64,000 nucleotides of DNA from assembly GCA_024195265.1 (NCBI GenBank), contig JAJLRJ010000010.1, forward strand, positions 33,982,676 to 34,046,675. The letters are read 5' to 3'. The notes under the pieces were generated by a model. That model made no database searches and was not told the origin of the DNA. It saw only the letters and a program-made list of their open reading frames with translations. Shown piece by piece: positions 23,101-33,353 of the stretch. Origin of the DNA: Dendrophyllia cribrosa (Eukaryota > Cnidaria > Anthozoa > Scleractinia > Dendrophylliidae). A program made the translations under genes and the position numbers. The stretch's first letter is position 1; the number at the start of each line of letters is the position of its first letter.

Positions 23101-26100
23101 TTTAAAAAAATATCGAACCGTGTCAGTGTGAAAACAGAAGCTTACCGCAATATTGCGTTACAATAGGAGCCTTTGATTTATTTTTTTTGCATACGGTATT
23201 TCTTGAAAACGACGGAAAAAAAAAACAACAGAAAAAAAATTCTGAACAATGTTTTGCAACTAATTTCTAGTTCACATGCCAAAAATGGACAAATCTGAGC
23301 GAGGCAAAACAAAAAAAGGCCTAAAATGTCACACAGGTCTGTTATGCTCTCGGCCCTTCAATTAATCTACACTGATCTTGAACCCAACTAAAAGTTAAAT
23401 ACAGCTGTAGTACCCCGAGCATTTTGTGGCTGAGTACCAAAGTTATACAATCATGTACATGTTGTAGTTTAAAATGAATCTTAGGTCAAAATGATTTCAA
23501 ACTAAGTTTCGTTTTGATTTTCTTTTGTTCCAGATTCTCGGCATTACCATTATCCTAAGACAAAGAAAAGTACAAATCAAACTAGTTTAAAATCATTTTA
23601 ACCTAAGATCATTTTAAACTACAACATACATCTGGGTGGAGAGAGATAATGTGGAGTAAAGTTTCTTATCTAACTAAGGAAACAACATGGCAGCCAAGAT
23701 CAGGCCTCGAAACACTGACCTTCAGATCTGAAGTCCAATGCACTAACCACTACACCAACACATCTCCACAAATGCAAGTCATCGAGGGTTAAATTATGTA
23801 ACAAGCTGAAGCAGGGGGTTCTAACTTCTTATCTACATGTACATGTAGGTCTTTATATGGAATCATACAGTGTGACCATTCAAACAGAAGCTCTTCACCA
23901 GTACTAATTCATAATTTTATGATGTTGTTTATTAATTTTTCTTTTCCTTTTTTTTCTTTTATTTTCATAGTTAATTGACAGATCAAAAATCTAGGTCAAA
24001 GATTTTTGAAACCTACCAGCAGGAATGGTCGGTTTAAATCCCTCTGGAACAAAGCAAGTATTGGGCCACATGTCCTGCTCTGGTAAAAGATCACAGAGGG
24101 CTCTAAACAGACCAGCATGTGAAGCTAGAGATAGAAACTTCTGACACTTCCCAACAAACTCCAAGCAAACGCTGCGGCAGGGTGGAATGGGCCGTTCAAC
24201 TCCTTCCACGCACTTGGGCATGGAGAGAGAACACAAAACTGTTGTACTGTATGGTGAACAGAGTTGCAGAAAATTCAAGAAGAACTGCAGACTTCTTGAT
24301 TTGACTTGTTGGTACGGCTTGCCATCAACCGATGGAAAGTTTGCAGTCATGTCATAGCCAGCAAGTGAACACGCCCTTGCTTTCAGTGGAACACACTTTG
24401 CATGTCCAGCTGTTAATTAATGACATTTTAAAGAACATTAGCAATACATTCCCTGTTAAGTTACTTTTGTTCACTACTGTATGCTGTATTCTTAGTTAAG
24501 GTATTGGGACTAGGAGCTGGGTAGTATTCTTTTTTAGGATTGTGGGCATGTACATGTACATGTACATGTATAATTATATAAAACCACTTATCAGTCAAAT
24601 TTTGTAAATGTTCACTCTTAATTTGTGACTTGTTTTTTAGCCAAAAAAGGTTTCTGTTTCTAATTTAAAATAATAGGCTGGCTGACATCAGGGGTTTCAT
24701 TATGGGCCGGGCACGTGGCAAAATGACCAGCTGTGAACACGATTTTGCCCGGCTGCTTTGAATATCTAAACCTTATTTTTTTCGCCAACAAGTTAAATAA
24801 TTGACTAACTTGACCTTTTTGATGTGTGTTCTAAAAAATAAAGCATATTTCAACATGAAAAACAACAAAGTTCTTGCTTATTTACCTCCCGTTGCTGTCT
24901 GAACAGAAGAAATGCAACAAACAACTGATATCGCCCCACAATGCATTGCCAGCTTAGTGCTCTGTATTATGTTGATGTATGGTAAACCATATGGGTTTCA
25001 CAGAATTAATTATTATGCTATTTAAGATGAACTTGATACATGTAACTTGATTTCCATGACTACAGATGTTTCAAGCAACAGTAAGATGCTTAATATAAGT
25101 TCGTGCTTCAAAATGCAGAAAAATGCATCTCTGGGAGACTAAAACTTAAAACTTTTCCGAGGCCCCTCGAGAGGAGACTCCAGGGGGTGCTCTTTGTACC
25201 TTTTAGGGGTCAAAATTTGCTACCGCTTAAAGTGCTGAAATATAAAATGACCATGGTTAGAATTATCGCGGTACCTTTCAGGGTATTGAGCTGAAAAAAT
25301 ATGTTTGAGCCACGCCTATCAAGCAAGATTCTGGTACCTTTTAGGGTGGTTTTCGAAATTTTCCGACGAGCACCCCCGTCATTATTATAAGCGAATCCCC
25401 CCGTGGGAAATGTACTTTTGACCTGAAGAGTTACATGTACATGTACAGTATATAGTGTGCTCTGTAGCCTTTTTTGTGAAAACACAGGCTCTGTTGGCCT
25501 GATTAGCTCTCTTTTACCTTTAATACCCCATTCACACCAACGGTTAAACATGTTTAAATGTTGTTTAGTTTAACTACGTTTTTAGCCTCTATCTTGAACG
25601 TTTTTAAATGTATGACTCATACTACCTGGAATAGTAATAAAAGTCAATAAAGTTTCTTTTAGTAAAGATTTCACTCCAAATATTACAGCACGTTTGGGGG
25701 TATATTTTTTCTAAACCTGTATTAAACTAAACAACATTTAAACATCTTTAAGCCTTGGTGTGAACGGGCATAAGTTACATGTAACTTTATACATGAACCT
25801 GTAATTACTTTAATATTATTAGTAAGAGAGTGCTTTCTCAACTCAAAAAATGCATTTGCGAGTGAAATATTTCAAAAACCAACACAGGCTCAGGTTATAT
25901 TTCCTCGTGAATGATCAGCCCTTCAACAATGAGCTGCAAGCTGCACATATGTGTTTAACCTGAATGAGGGCTGTAAGTATTAGCATGAGTGGGGCTAAAA
26001 AGAGCTCAAAACAGCCCTGCTAGAAATTCATAACCCTGAGTGGCCTGCACTATATGGTCCAGTTAAAAAATTAAGCCATGACACCATGCCAAATATTTTC

Positions 26101-29100
26101 CCTGACTGATTCAACATTCAGTACAAGTACTGTAAATACTTTTAAATGCATATTAAGTACATCAATCAATCAAACTTTATTTATAGAGGGTTAACATCTA
26201 ATAGTTTAAGACAACTAATAAACTTGTGGCCCTCTAATAAAAACTTAAAAACAATTAATAATATATTGTAAGTAAAACCTAATTAAATATTAATTAAACT
26301 AAGCTAAATGTAATAACATTACATGATCTAGAAATAATTTTCTAAAAAGGGGGTAAAAATTCTATCCCAAATCTGACTTAATTTAAGATGTTTATATAAA
26401 GCATTCTTAAAAATATTTACAGATGGTGAGGTGCATAGTGATTCCAACATTTGGAAGTTGTTACAGAAAACGTGTGGCCTCCCTCTTTCACTCTGACTAT
26501 TGTATCTTCCATGTATTTCTACTGTGTTGGCTGCTGTTTAGATCTTTGAAATCTAAAATTAAAGAAGCGATGCCACCAGATTTGAAAAGCCTTGTCTCCA
26601 TAATTGCCCAATTTCGATATATTAAAATTCAACTTGAAACAAAACACATCACCACGAGGCTAAGGGGAATAAACCATACAAATCCCTACTATCATTCCCC
26701 TAAGCCTTGTAGTGATGTCTTTTGTTTCAAGTTGCAGGAACTTATGGGGTCAAAGTTAATCGCGATTTGCCATGTTGTTTTATATAATCCAAGGAAGGAG
26801 CTAGGTTTGACATAATTACGTGAAACCAACAGGGAAAACTTGTGCCCCATCAAGGGTGCATTTACTTGGCTTTTATTGCACCATTTCAAATATTTTTGCG
26901 TGAATCCCGCAAGGCCGCAGCCTGGTAAGAACACTGGTTCAACTGTATTTCAGTTGAACCAGTCAAACCCCTGATTGATATGGACACTGAAGGGACCCAG
27001 AAAACTGTCTGCATTAACAGGGTGTCCATATTAAGTTGGTTCTTATAAAATGATGTAATTTAAGTGTTTTATTGTTCTTACAGAAAACTGTGCAGTAAAT
27101 TATCACATCTAACCCCACTTAAACACTAAATTATTAACATTGATTACACAAAAGCAGTATGTTCAGCTCAATGATTTAAGTAATGTAACACTTACACATT
27201 TTTACTCCTTAGCATGAGCCAAGTTATCTGTACTATTGATGAGGTTAACTTTGTGTGAGATTGTTTTAGTCCGTTGTCTGTATAAATGTATAGGTGCCCG
27301 TATTAAACAGGTTAATTTTAGGGAAAATGTACATGTATGGGCTTTTAATATAGCCAGGACCAAAAAAATCTGTCCATAATAAGGTTGTGTCTGTATTAAG
27401 CGGTTGTCCATAAAATGGAGTTTGACTGTACAATGTACATGTACATGTACCTGAAGTAGGAGGAACAGGTTCTGGTATTTTCCATGGCCATGGTGCTGGC
27501 CATCGCTTCAAGTCACACATTCCATGATCACTATCTCCTGGAGGAAACAAAAAGTCACAATGCAGAGCTGGAATTTTGTTGGTTTCCAAAACGTCTGCGC
27601 AGTCACGATTGACTCTCTTGCAGAATTCCCTGCAAGGCAAATGAACCACAGGTGTGTTTGCAGTGCAAGGAGGCAGGCGAGTGTAACACAGGTACCTCTC
27701 AATATCAGGTGAACATTTGGAGTCTATTATGACCTGAAGAATGGTAAACTCTGATGCCTTCTGATCTTCTGTCGGCAGAAAGGTTTCGTCATAGTGAAGG
27801 TCAGCAGAGCACTTGTTAGATGTCACTTTGTAGCAGATGTTTCTGGGAGAAACTAAAAAATAATCAAAGAGTTTTAAACAGAAAAAAGAGAAATGAATTT
27901 TATTTTTTGGGGCTACATCATCTTAAATTCAAAGGGTAAAATTTTAAGGATAAAATTATGTTTGTCTTTCATGAATGAATAATATAACCACCATTTCAAA
28001 CATCAGCACGGGTATAAGTCAACTGACAATGAAATGACACAATGTTGGCACCAATTTTCTGTTTCTGCCATATGGGTTCTAATGATGGGCAATTTTGTTT
28101 CCGAAAGAACTTGCCACACACATCTCAAAACAAAAAATAATGATATTTTTTATGTATTACATGTACAGTACATGTATGTTGATCCAATCAATTTAAGATA
28201 TACACTGTAGTAATTTAAAGGTCTTATTTACAGTGTTTTAAGTTCAATGCATCAGGCTTTGTACATTGTCAATAAGGAGCTTATAAGCAACTGCATCTGC
28301 AACACCAAAGAAAATTTGAAAAACATTTGACTGTGTTCTTTTAAACTAGCTACTGCTAGCATTACTTTGAAACAACGAGTTGAAGCATAAAAAAGGTAGG
28401 AAAAACTGCCATTTAAGTATTATAAAAAAGGCCTTTCAAAATATATCAAACAGATGCACATAAAGGCTATTTGAAAGGGGTACCATTTTCATTGAAAGGT
28501 GTATGAAAGGGGTACCTTTTCTGTCAAAAACGGTACATGAGAGGGTAAGGGTTTGGACCTCAGGGCGGAGCATCCCCGTACAAAACGTTGTTGGGTACCC
28601 CCAACCCCCCCACCCCCGGAAGTTCTCCACAAAACCTACATGACTGATTGACTGTATCATTTGATCATTCAACATTGATGTTTTACAGGGAACGGCAACA
28701 AACGTACCAAATGAATTGGAAACGTAAAACACACATGCAAAGGCACTGTTTTCATCGATTAAACCCGTTGTTTTATGTTGTGGTTGCTTGAGCTGACCCT
28801 AATAAGAGTGTAATTAATGGCTGTAAGTCGTTGTTTTCCTAAAATAAAAACACAAAAAGACAAAAAAATGTCTTTGACATACATAAATTACTTAAACTTG
28901 GCTTGAAGTCAGCTGGCATGATGCACTTGTTCGAGGTTCCATCATACACTGGTAAGAGATCACAAAGTGCAATTGTCATTCCCGCAGTTGACGACAATTG
29001 CAACAGACTTTTACACTTTTCAGCAAAATCCAAACAAACTTGTCGGCAAGGCAACATGGGTCTACCAATTCCTTTAATGCATTTTGGCAGGAACAAGGAG

Positions 29101-29435
29101 CAGAGTATTAAGCTGCTGTGAGGTGAGCAGTGACGCAGATGAGGAAGAAGTTGATCAAGTAGTTTTCCTTTAGTATCTTGGAATTGTTTACCAAATTTTG
29201 CAGTTAATGTATAACCTGCATTGGCACATGATGTTACAGTTATCTTTTCACAGGTACCAATAGCTGTTGAAAAACAAAATAATCAACATAACTTAATACA
29301 GTCAAGTGATCAACATAAATTTTAAAAAATGTCAACTAAATGTCATGAAAATTTTCTTCTTTGGTTTCTACACATGTACATACAAATGTATCTCTTAGTG
29401 CACAGTTTCCATTAAAATTAACCCTATTCGGCCTG

Positions 29436-29470
<35 letters not shown>

Positions 29471-29971
29471 AAGTGCCCGCGCTAACTTTCAACATTCATA
29501 ACTTCTTTAATATGTAATCAAACGCCATCAAACTTTGTGACTTTTCCTAAAATTTATCTGGCAACAATTTCATATGACAATTTTTTGATCACGTGACTTG
29601 ACATTTCCATGGCAACAAGATTTTGACAGCCATGTTTTTGGAAATTTGCATATTTATACCTTTGAATGAAGAAAAACAATGTTTATTGGTATAACTTTTG
29701 TATTTTTACGTCATTTAACATTTATTTATTGGTTTTGATTAATTTTGCATCAATTTGGACGGTTTTTAAGAGGTTTTAAAAAAATTCAGAAATATCCAAG
29801 ATGGCGGATCCAAGATGGCGGCCTTATAACTAATTACCTAATAACTACGTCATATGACGTCATCGTTCCATTGTGCGGACCGCAAAGGAGACAGTTTTGG
29901 ACGTACTATGTACCCTCTAGGTTTCATTGTCATAGCCTTAATGTTCTTGAAGTTACGTAGGGGGGGCACAA

Positions 29972-30003
<32 letters not shown>

Positions 30004-33000
30004 AGGCTCAGGAACTCAAAAAAAGCCCAGGCCGAATAGGGTTAAGTACACATGTAGTTGGTACAATTCATAAAAAAAAGTTATTGGAACATCAACTAAT
30101 ATAAACATCTACTCCTGATACAAGTGATTTAATTTATCCTAAAATAATTAAACTTGTTAGTAATAATTACTAATAAGTTTAAGACCAAGTGCACAGCGCT
30201 ACTCAAATGTAGGACTTCATTATTAAGTAATGCTTCACATAAGAACTATAGTAAACTTCATTGTTCTGCAGCATTGCATTGGCTCTTTCCCACATAATAT
30301 ATCTTTGATTTTAAGAAAAGAGGAGGGGCTGATCGTTCATACAGCTTAATTATAATTTATTATAAAAATACAGAAAATCCATTTGCGTCAAATATATTTT
30401 AGGAAATGTTCGTGCTTAACCAATCAGAATAGCAGAAGACAATAGCTACTAATTTTGCTTCTTTGATGAAGTTCCCAAAATACAATATCTTTTAAAAATT
30501 GCATGTTGTGCGATTGGGTCTCAACATACTTGAGACCTTAAAAAAATTAGACTTTATGTACCTTGAACTTTAACTTTTTAGTGGTTTTTGAGTCTAGGCC
30601 AATGAGATCACTAGTTGTAACAATGAAAATAGTTGACATTCCATCGTGCATTGCCGTTCAGCACTATCCTTCTTATGCGGATCATTACTTAATTCATGTA
30701 ACTATTTGAAATTACGAGCATGAAATGAAAAAACAGCAGGGGTGAATCCAGGAAATTCAGAACAGGGGCCAAAGGCTTTTAATTAGTAATCACAGCGAGG
30801 GAGCTATCTCACTCTATACTTGCAACAATCTAAAAAAATAAATAAAATTCCCAGAAACTGGTTGTATTCAATAGTAGTTTCTCAAGGTTATAAATTGAAC
30901 TGGCTAGTGGTCTGAACTACATGTACATGTACATGTAGATATGTAAAGTGGGCCCGATATCTGAAGCATCTTGTTCATATCTCCCTGGTAAATTGTCGGA
31001 AGTCTTCATTAAACTCGATCACAAAGTTTTAAATAGCATTGCAACAGTATCTATATTTTTCAGGAAATTGTCAGAAATCTTTTCGAAGAACTTCAATTGT
31101 ACTAAGTATATTAAAGGCACGGGATAAAATAGTTAAATTGCAATGTTTTCTCAATGCTATACCATGTACATGCTGCAGTACTTACGATATGGAGCTGGTC
31201 TGAATTCCTTGGGCCAAGATGCTGGCCATTGAGTTAGATTACAAAGGCCAGTATCAGTTGGAGTAGTATCCTTTGGGTAAATATAATCGCAGTGAGGAAG
31301 AGGAATGTCTGCCTTGCTAAACTCTTTCCAGCATTTCTTGTCAATCGTATCACAGAGTGATTTACATGGTATGGATGTTGTGATTGGGTGGTTAGGGTAG
31401 CATGGTGGAAACTGCGTGTAGCAAAGAAACTTCTCCAGCTCCGCTGAACAACTACTGGAGATTATTGGCTGAAATATGGTATCTACTGCAGCTTGATCAT
31501 TTGTTGCAACAAACGTTTTGCTGTAATGCAGATCAGTTTTGCACTTCATATTTGTAACATCATAGCAGACTTTTGAGGGACCTGCAAGAACAAAAAAAGG
31601 TATACATTTAAAGAGGGGGTTTCCAACTGTATGTCAATACCAAAGAAAATTTGTTATTACTTTCAATTGGCCAATCATTATCGACAAAGACAATCCAATG
31701 AACCAATTTATCTGTAATCAGATATTGAACCAAAGACTTGCACTCAAAGCTATAAAAGTAAAAAATGTACAAGAAAGTGGCACTGACAGAGCTTTTCTAT
31801 ACCTCTAACATTAGTAATGCAAAACCAATGCAAAAATGTGACAAAAACTAAACTTTGGTCAGTTACCATGATTTAAACATGAAGAAACTATAAATTCTAG
31901 TAAGAAAGTTTAAGAGATTATGGGTCACTGGTTCAGGAGATTAATTTTTTCTACTCTTAACTTTTCATTTGTTCCAGCTGTAATTTGGACACCCATGTGA
32001 CTGCACACCAATTATAATTAGGAGCGAAATAAAACGACCGACACACCGAATCATGAGTTGAGCCGATTTGCTAAGATCTCTGACAAACAAACTGAACTGA
32101 GCGAATGTGCTCGGTGGCCAGTGTGTCAAACTACTTAATGTGGTTGCAGAAAAACGAACTGAGTAAATGCACTCAGTGGCCAATGTGCTAAACCGCTTCT
32201 TTGTGGTTGCTAACAAACCGAACTGAGCGATTGTGCTCAGTTAGGCAATGTACCAAACAACCCACTGTAGTTGCAGACATATACCGGGTACATTAAAAGA
32301 CATATATTCGCTCTTGGCTTTGTTGTCATTGTTCTTCTTCTTGTACATGTTAGTTTATTTGGCCTACATATTTCGCCTAAAGCAAAAAGACACTGAAGAC
32401 TTATAATTACTGTACATTCCTTCCTCTTTACTGCAATCAATTTTGGACATTAAAGTACCTCCCAATATTAATTTTTTTTTAGGATATTAAGAAATATGAT
32501 GCTTTATAATTAAGCCATCTGCTCGCAGCACTTTACCCAGCTTTACCTTCCATTAGGAAACACTGGCGGCAAGTACATAATTATCTGCTTATAAGTTACA
32601 TGCAATTTTAAGATTTTTTTATAATTTATTCACAACTAGAACAGCTAGTCACTCATAAAAACAAATATAAAAGGCAGGAGAAATAGTTCCTTTCAAGTGA
32701 AACGGCAAAGTTGATTTTAGAATAAAAAAGATTTTGCATTGACAAAAATATAACGTCAATAATAAATGATGTCATTAAGCTTATATTGTTTGCATACCGC
32801 AAAACTGCATAATTTTTATAAGGTTGATAAACATAGTACATGTACATAATTAATTTATGTATTCTGGTAACGCCAACAAATTAGAAATTGCAAAATTAAG
32901 GTTACCTCCGGAAGAAGAGCTATTGAAGTTGCTTGGAGAGAAACAATTTTTTGGCTGTATATCGACGTCAGGTACAGGTAGAAGATCGCAGAGTGTGGTA

Positions 33001-33353
33001 AACATTCCAGCCAAACCAGCACGACGGAGGGTTTGAGCGCAATCGGCAACAAACTTGGTGCAAACGTTATGGCATGGAATCCAAGGACTGTTTCTACCTT
33101 CTTCGCATTTCGGTACGTACAGCGAACACAAGATCGTACTAGCGAATTCGGAACAGGATTGCAACAGCGGGATGTAAATGTTCAGACGAGAAGCTTGTGT
33201 GTCTTGATAAGGTTGTCCGTCAACATCGGGAAATCTCGCAGTCAGTTTGTAGCCTGCAGTAGAGCACGATTCGATGGTGACAGGTTCGCAATTTTCGCAA
33301 GACACCAAAGTGATCGTAATAGCCAATAACACGAACTTGTATACTAGATCCAT
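19974..33353 (-). CDS. Gene A: six-CRD Frizzled-domain single-pass membrane protein (8 coding exons)
   Basis: The eight exons join in frame: 33353-32906, 31581-31186, 29263-28892, 27852-27451, 24409-24017, 21457-21219, 20779-20623 and 20155-19974. They encode 862 residues plus stop. Residues 1-18 are a signal peptide (MDLVYKFVLLAITITLVS). Six FZ-type CRDs follow, at about 20-149, 150-281, 282-405, 406-539, 540-670 and 671-802; CRDs 1 and 2, checked residue by residue, each have the ten family cysteines. Residues 814-836 are a hydrophobic membrane helix, and a 26-residue tail ends in VKL. All introns are GT-AG and phase 1 except one phase-0 intron inside CRD6. FZ domains bind Wnt lipid or related ligands in known families. 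No seven-helix core, kinase or netrin domain is present, so this is not a Frizzled, ROR/MuSK or sFRP. A cell-surface Wnt-binding or decoy receptor is inferred. The start at 33353 is preferred over an in-frame ATG 25 codons upstream because only it begins directly with a signal peptide. Confidence 0.85.
20255..20434. mobile_element. MITE in gene A intron 7
   Basis: AAAGGCCCACCTTCACCCAA is mirrored by TTGGATGAAGGTGGGTCTTT. About 180 bp, non-coding. Confidence 0.6.
20623..20779 (-). CDS. Gene A exon 7: C-terminal part of CRD6
   Basis: Acceptor TTTATCAG before 20779; donor CAAAAC|GTAAGA after 20623; 157 nt, phase 0 in, phase 1 out. It encodes VKRDCGGEF..., PLPDCSWIYPDE and LCQISKFPAPWP, aligning with the last three cysteines of CRD2 and CRD4. 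A different frame of the same DNA is also open, but only this one continues the domain. Confidence 0.85.
21219..21457 (-). CDS. Gene A exon 6: N-terminal part of CRD6 (type B)
   Basis: Acceptor TCTCCCAG before 21457; donor GAGCAG|GTACAG after 21219; 239 nt, phase 1 in, phase 0 out. It encodes the first seven cysteines of a type-B CRD, ending at CRDICEQ. CRD2 and CRD4 carry the same region in one uninterrupted exon, so this junction is particular to CRD6. A C-tract lies about 30 bp downstream of the donor in the intron. Confidence 0.85.
21592..22050. mobile_element. MITE nested in the left end of the larger transposon
   Basis: CGTATTTATTCGATTAAACG from 21594 is mirrored by CGTTTAATCGAATAAATACG ending at 22047. 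AAACGCCGC motifs recur inside both ends. Its removal restores the TIR of the surrounding element. Confidence 0.7.
22951..23035 (+). repeat. tRNA-derived (SINE-like) segment
   Basis: TGGTCTAGTGGTTTGG (A box) and GGATTCGATTC (B box) are spaced as in tRNA, with a pairing anticodon-type arm GTCCG/CGGAC, and are followed by a T run. The acceptor ends do not pair, so a functional tRNA is unlikely. Confidence 0.5.
23700..23775 (-). repeat. tRNA-derived (SINE-like) segment
   Basis: On the minus strand GGTGTAGTGGTTAGTGCATT (A box) is followed by ACTTCAGATCTGAAGG and a B-box-like GTTTCGAGGCC. The TTCAGATCTGAAGG arm recurs near 9379-9395. Confidence 0.5.
24017..24409 (-). CDS. Gene A exon 5: CRD5 (type A)
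   Basis: Acceptor AATTAACAG before 24409; donor CTGCTG|GTAGGT after 24017; 393 nt, phase 1 to phase 1. It encodes a type-A CRD (KCVPLKARAC, LCSLSMPKC, PCRSVC, LCDLLPEQD, TCFVPEGF). Confidence 0.88.
25165..25395. mobile_element. MITE family member, copy 1 (gene A intron 4)
   Basis: The left end AGACTCCAGGGGGTGCTC is loosely mirrored by GAGCACCCCCGTCATTATTA. Inside are repeated GGTACCTTTTAGGG motifs and AATTATCGCGGTACC. The same internal sequence occurs inverted at 44832-45105. Confidence 0.55.
25522..25773. mobile_element. MITE with about 48-bp inverted ends (gene A intron 4)
   Basis: CCATTCACACCAACGGTTAA and AAACATGTTTAAATGTTGTT are mirrored by AACAACATTTAAACATCTTT and CTTGGTGTGAACGGGCATAA. 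Non-coding. Confidence 0.65.
26160..26430 (-). mobile_element. LINE 3' end remnant with (GATT)n tail
   Basis: The minus strand encodes IFKNALYKHLKLSQIWDR, resembling the C-terminus of CR1/Rex-type LINEs. AT-rich 3' sequence and ATAAATAAAGTTTGATTGAT follow. Confidence 0.5.
26960..27428. mobile_element. pogo-like MITE (gene A intron 4)
   Basis: CAGTCAAACCCC at the left is mirrored by GGAGTTTGACTG followed by TA at the right. ATGGACAC, TGTCCATATTAAG and TGTCCATAA motifs lie within. The left TA is degraded. Confidence 0.5.
27451..27852 (-). CDS. Gene A exon 4: CRD4 (type B)
   Basis: Acceptor TTTTTAG before 27852; donor TTCAG|GTACATG after 27451; 402 nt, phase 1 to phase 1. It encodes a type-B CRD (ICYKVTSNKC, LCYTRLPPC, PCREFC, HCDFLFPPGD, MCDLKRWPAPWP). 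The donor lies at the edge of a TGTACA-type microsatellite in the intron. Confidence 0.87.
28892..29263 (-). CDS. Gene A exon 3: CRD3 (type A)
   Basis: Acceptor TTCAACAG before 29263; donor TTTAA|GTAATT after 28892; 372 nt, phase 1 to phase 1. It encodes a type-A CRD (CEKITVTSC..., LCSLFLPKC, PCRQVC, LCDLLPVYD) that is closest in layout to CRD1 and CRD5. The donor is weaker than in the other exons, but reading phase and position agree with the homologous exons. Confidence 0.85.
29422..30041. mobile_element. piggyBac-like TTAA-flanked MITE in gene A intron 2
   Basis: TTAA-CCCTATTCGGCCTGGG at 29418-29437 is exactly mirrored by CCCAGGCCGAATAGGG-TTAA at 30026-30045. The 16-bp ends and TTAA target are typical of piggyBac (or Kolobok) elements. 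Subterminal G (about 29439-29466) and C (about 29977-30003) tracts form a second mirror with GGCACAA.GTGCCC. The paralogous copy of this intron at 41 kb lacks the element. Confidence 0.8.
31186..31581 (-). CDS. Gene A exon 2: CRD2 (type B)
   Basis: Acceptor CTTGCAG lies just before 31581 and donor CATATC|GTAAGTAC after 31186; 396 nt, phase 1 in and out. It encodes a type-B CRD with ten cysteines (VCYD, KCKTD, SCSAE, FLCYT, PPCYP, IPCKS, LCDT, KCWK, HCDY, LCNL) and the type-B closing motif LTQWPASWP. A diverged second copy of this exon sits at 41495-41892. Confidence 0.88.
32088..32275. repeat. 64-bp tandem repeat in gene A intron 1
   Basis: Three units of AACTGAACTGAGCGAATGTG / CTCAGTGGCCAATGTG... 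start at about 32088, 32152 and 32216. Units differ by several substitutions. Confidence 0.65.
32906..33353 (-). CDS. Gene A exon 1: signal peptide and CRD1 (type A)
   Basis: This exon encodes residues 1-149 plus one base, ending TCCGGAG|GTAACC (phase 1). The signal peptide is followed by a type-A CRD with cysteines in ENCEP, ESCS, QSCS, ILCSLY, PKCEE, IPCHN, NVCTK, ADCAQ, TLCDL and NCFSP, which is the ten-cysteine FZ pattern. No TATA element is obvious upstream; the region 33354-33480 is moderately GC-rich and probably holds the 5' UTR. Confidence 0.88.

Larger units (their letters stand above)
21564..23362. mobile_element. DNA transposon with about 90-bp inverted ends in gene A intron 5
   Basis: ATTGAAG.GCCGAGAGCATAACAGACCT at the left is mirrored by AGGTCTGTTATGCTCTCGG near 23335-23353. 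The homology continues inward through TGACATTTTAGGCCTTTTTT and TCGCTCAGATTTG. The left end is split by a nested element at about 21592-22050. The interior has no transposase and contains a tRNA-like segment near 22951. Confidence 0.68.
29265..31990. repeat. Segmental duplication, original copy (introns 1-2 and CRD2 of gene A)
   Basis: The sequence from the CRD3 acceptor through exon 2 into intron 1 reappears in the same orientation at 35795-42275. Shared blocks include TTGAAAAACAAAATAA, AATTACTAATAAGTTTAAGA, the whole CRD2 exon and TTTAAGAGATTATGGGTCAC. Homology stops near 29258 and 31990. Confidence 0.75.

Noticed and set aside
26423..26815. 130-codon open frame on the plus strand
   Set aside because: It starts against a LINE 3' end and has no recognisable domain.
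19974..33353. Gene A as a true Frizzled receptor
   Set aside because: Only one membrane helix follows the CRDs; there is no seven-helix domain or KTxxxW motif.
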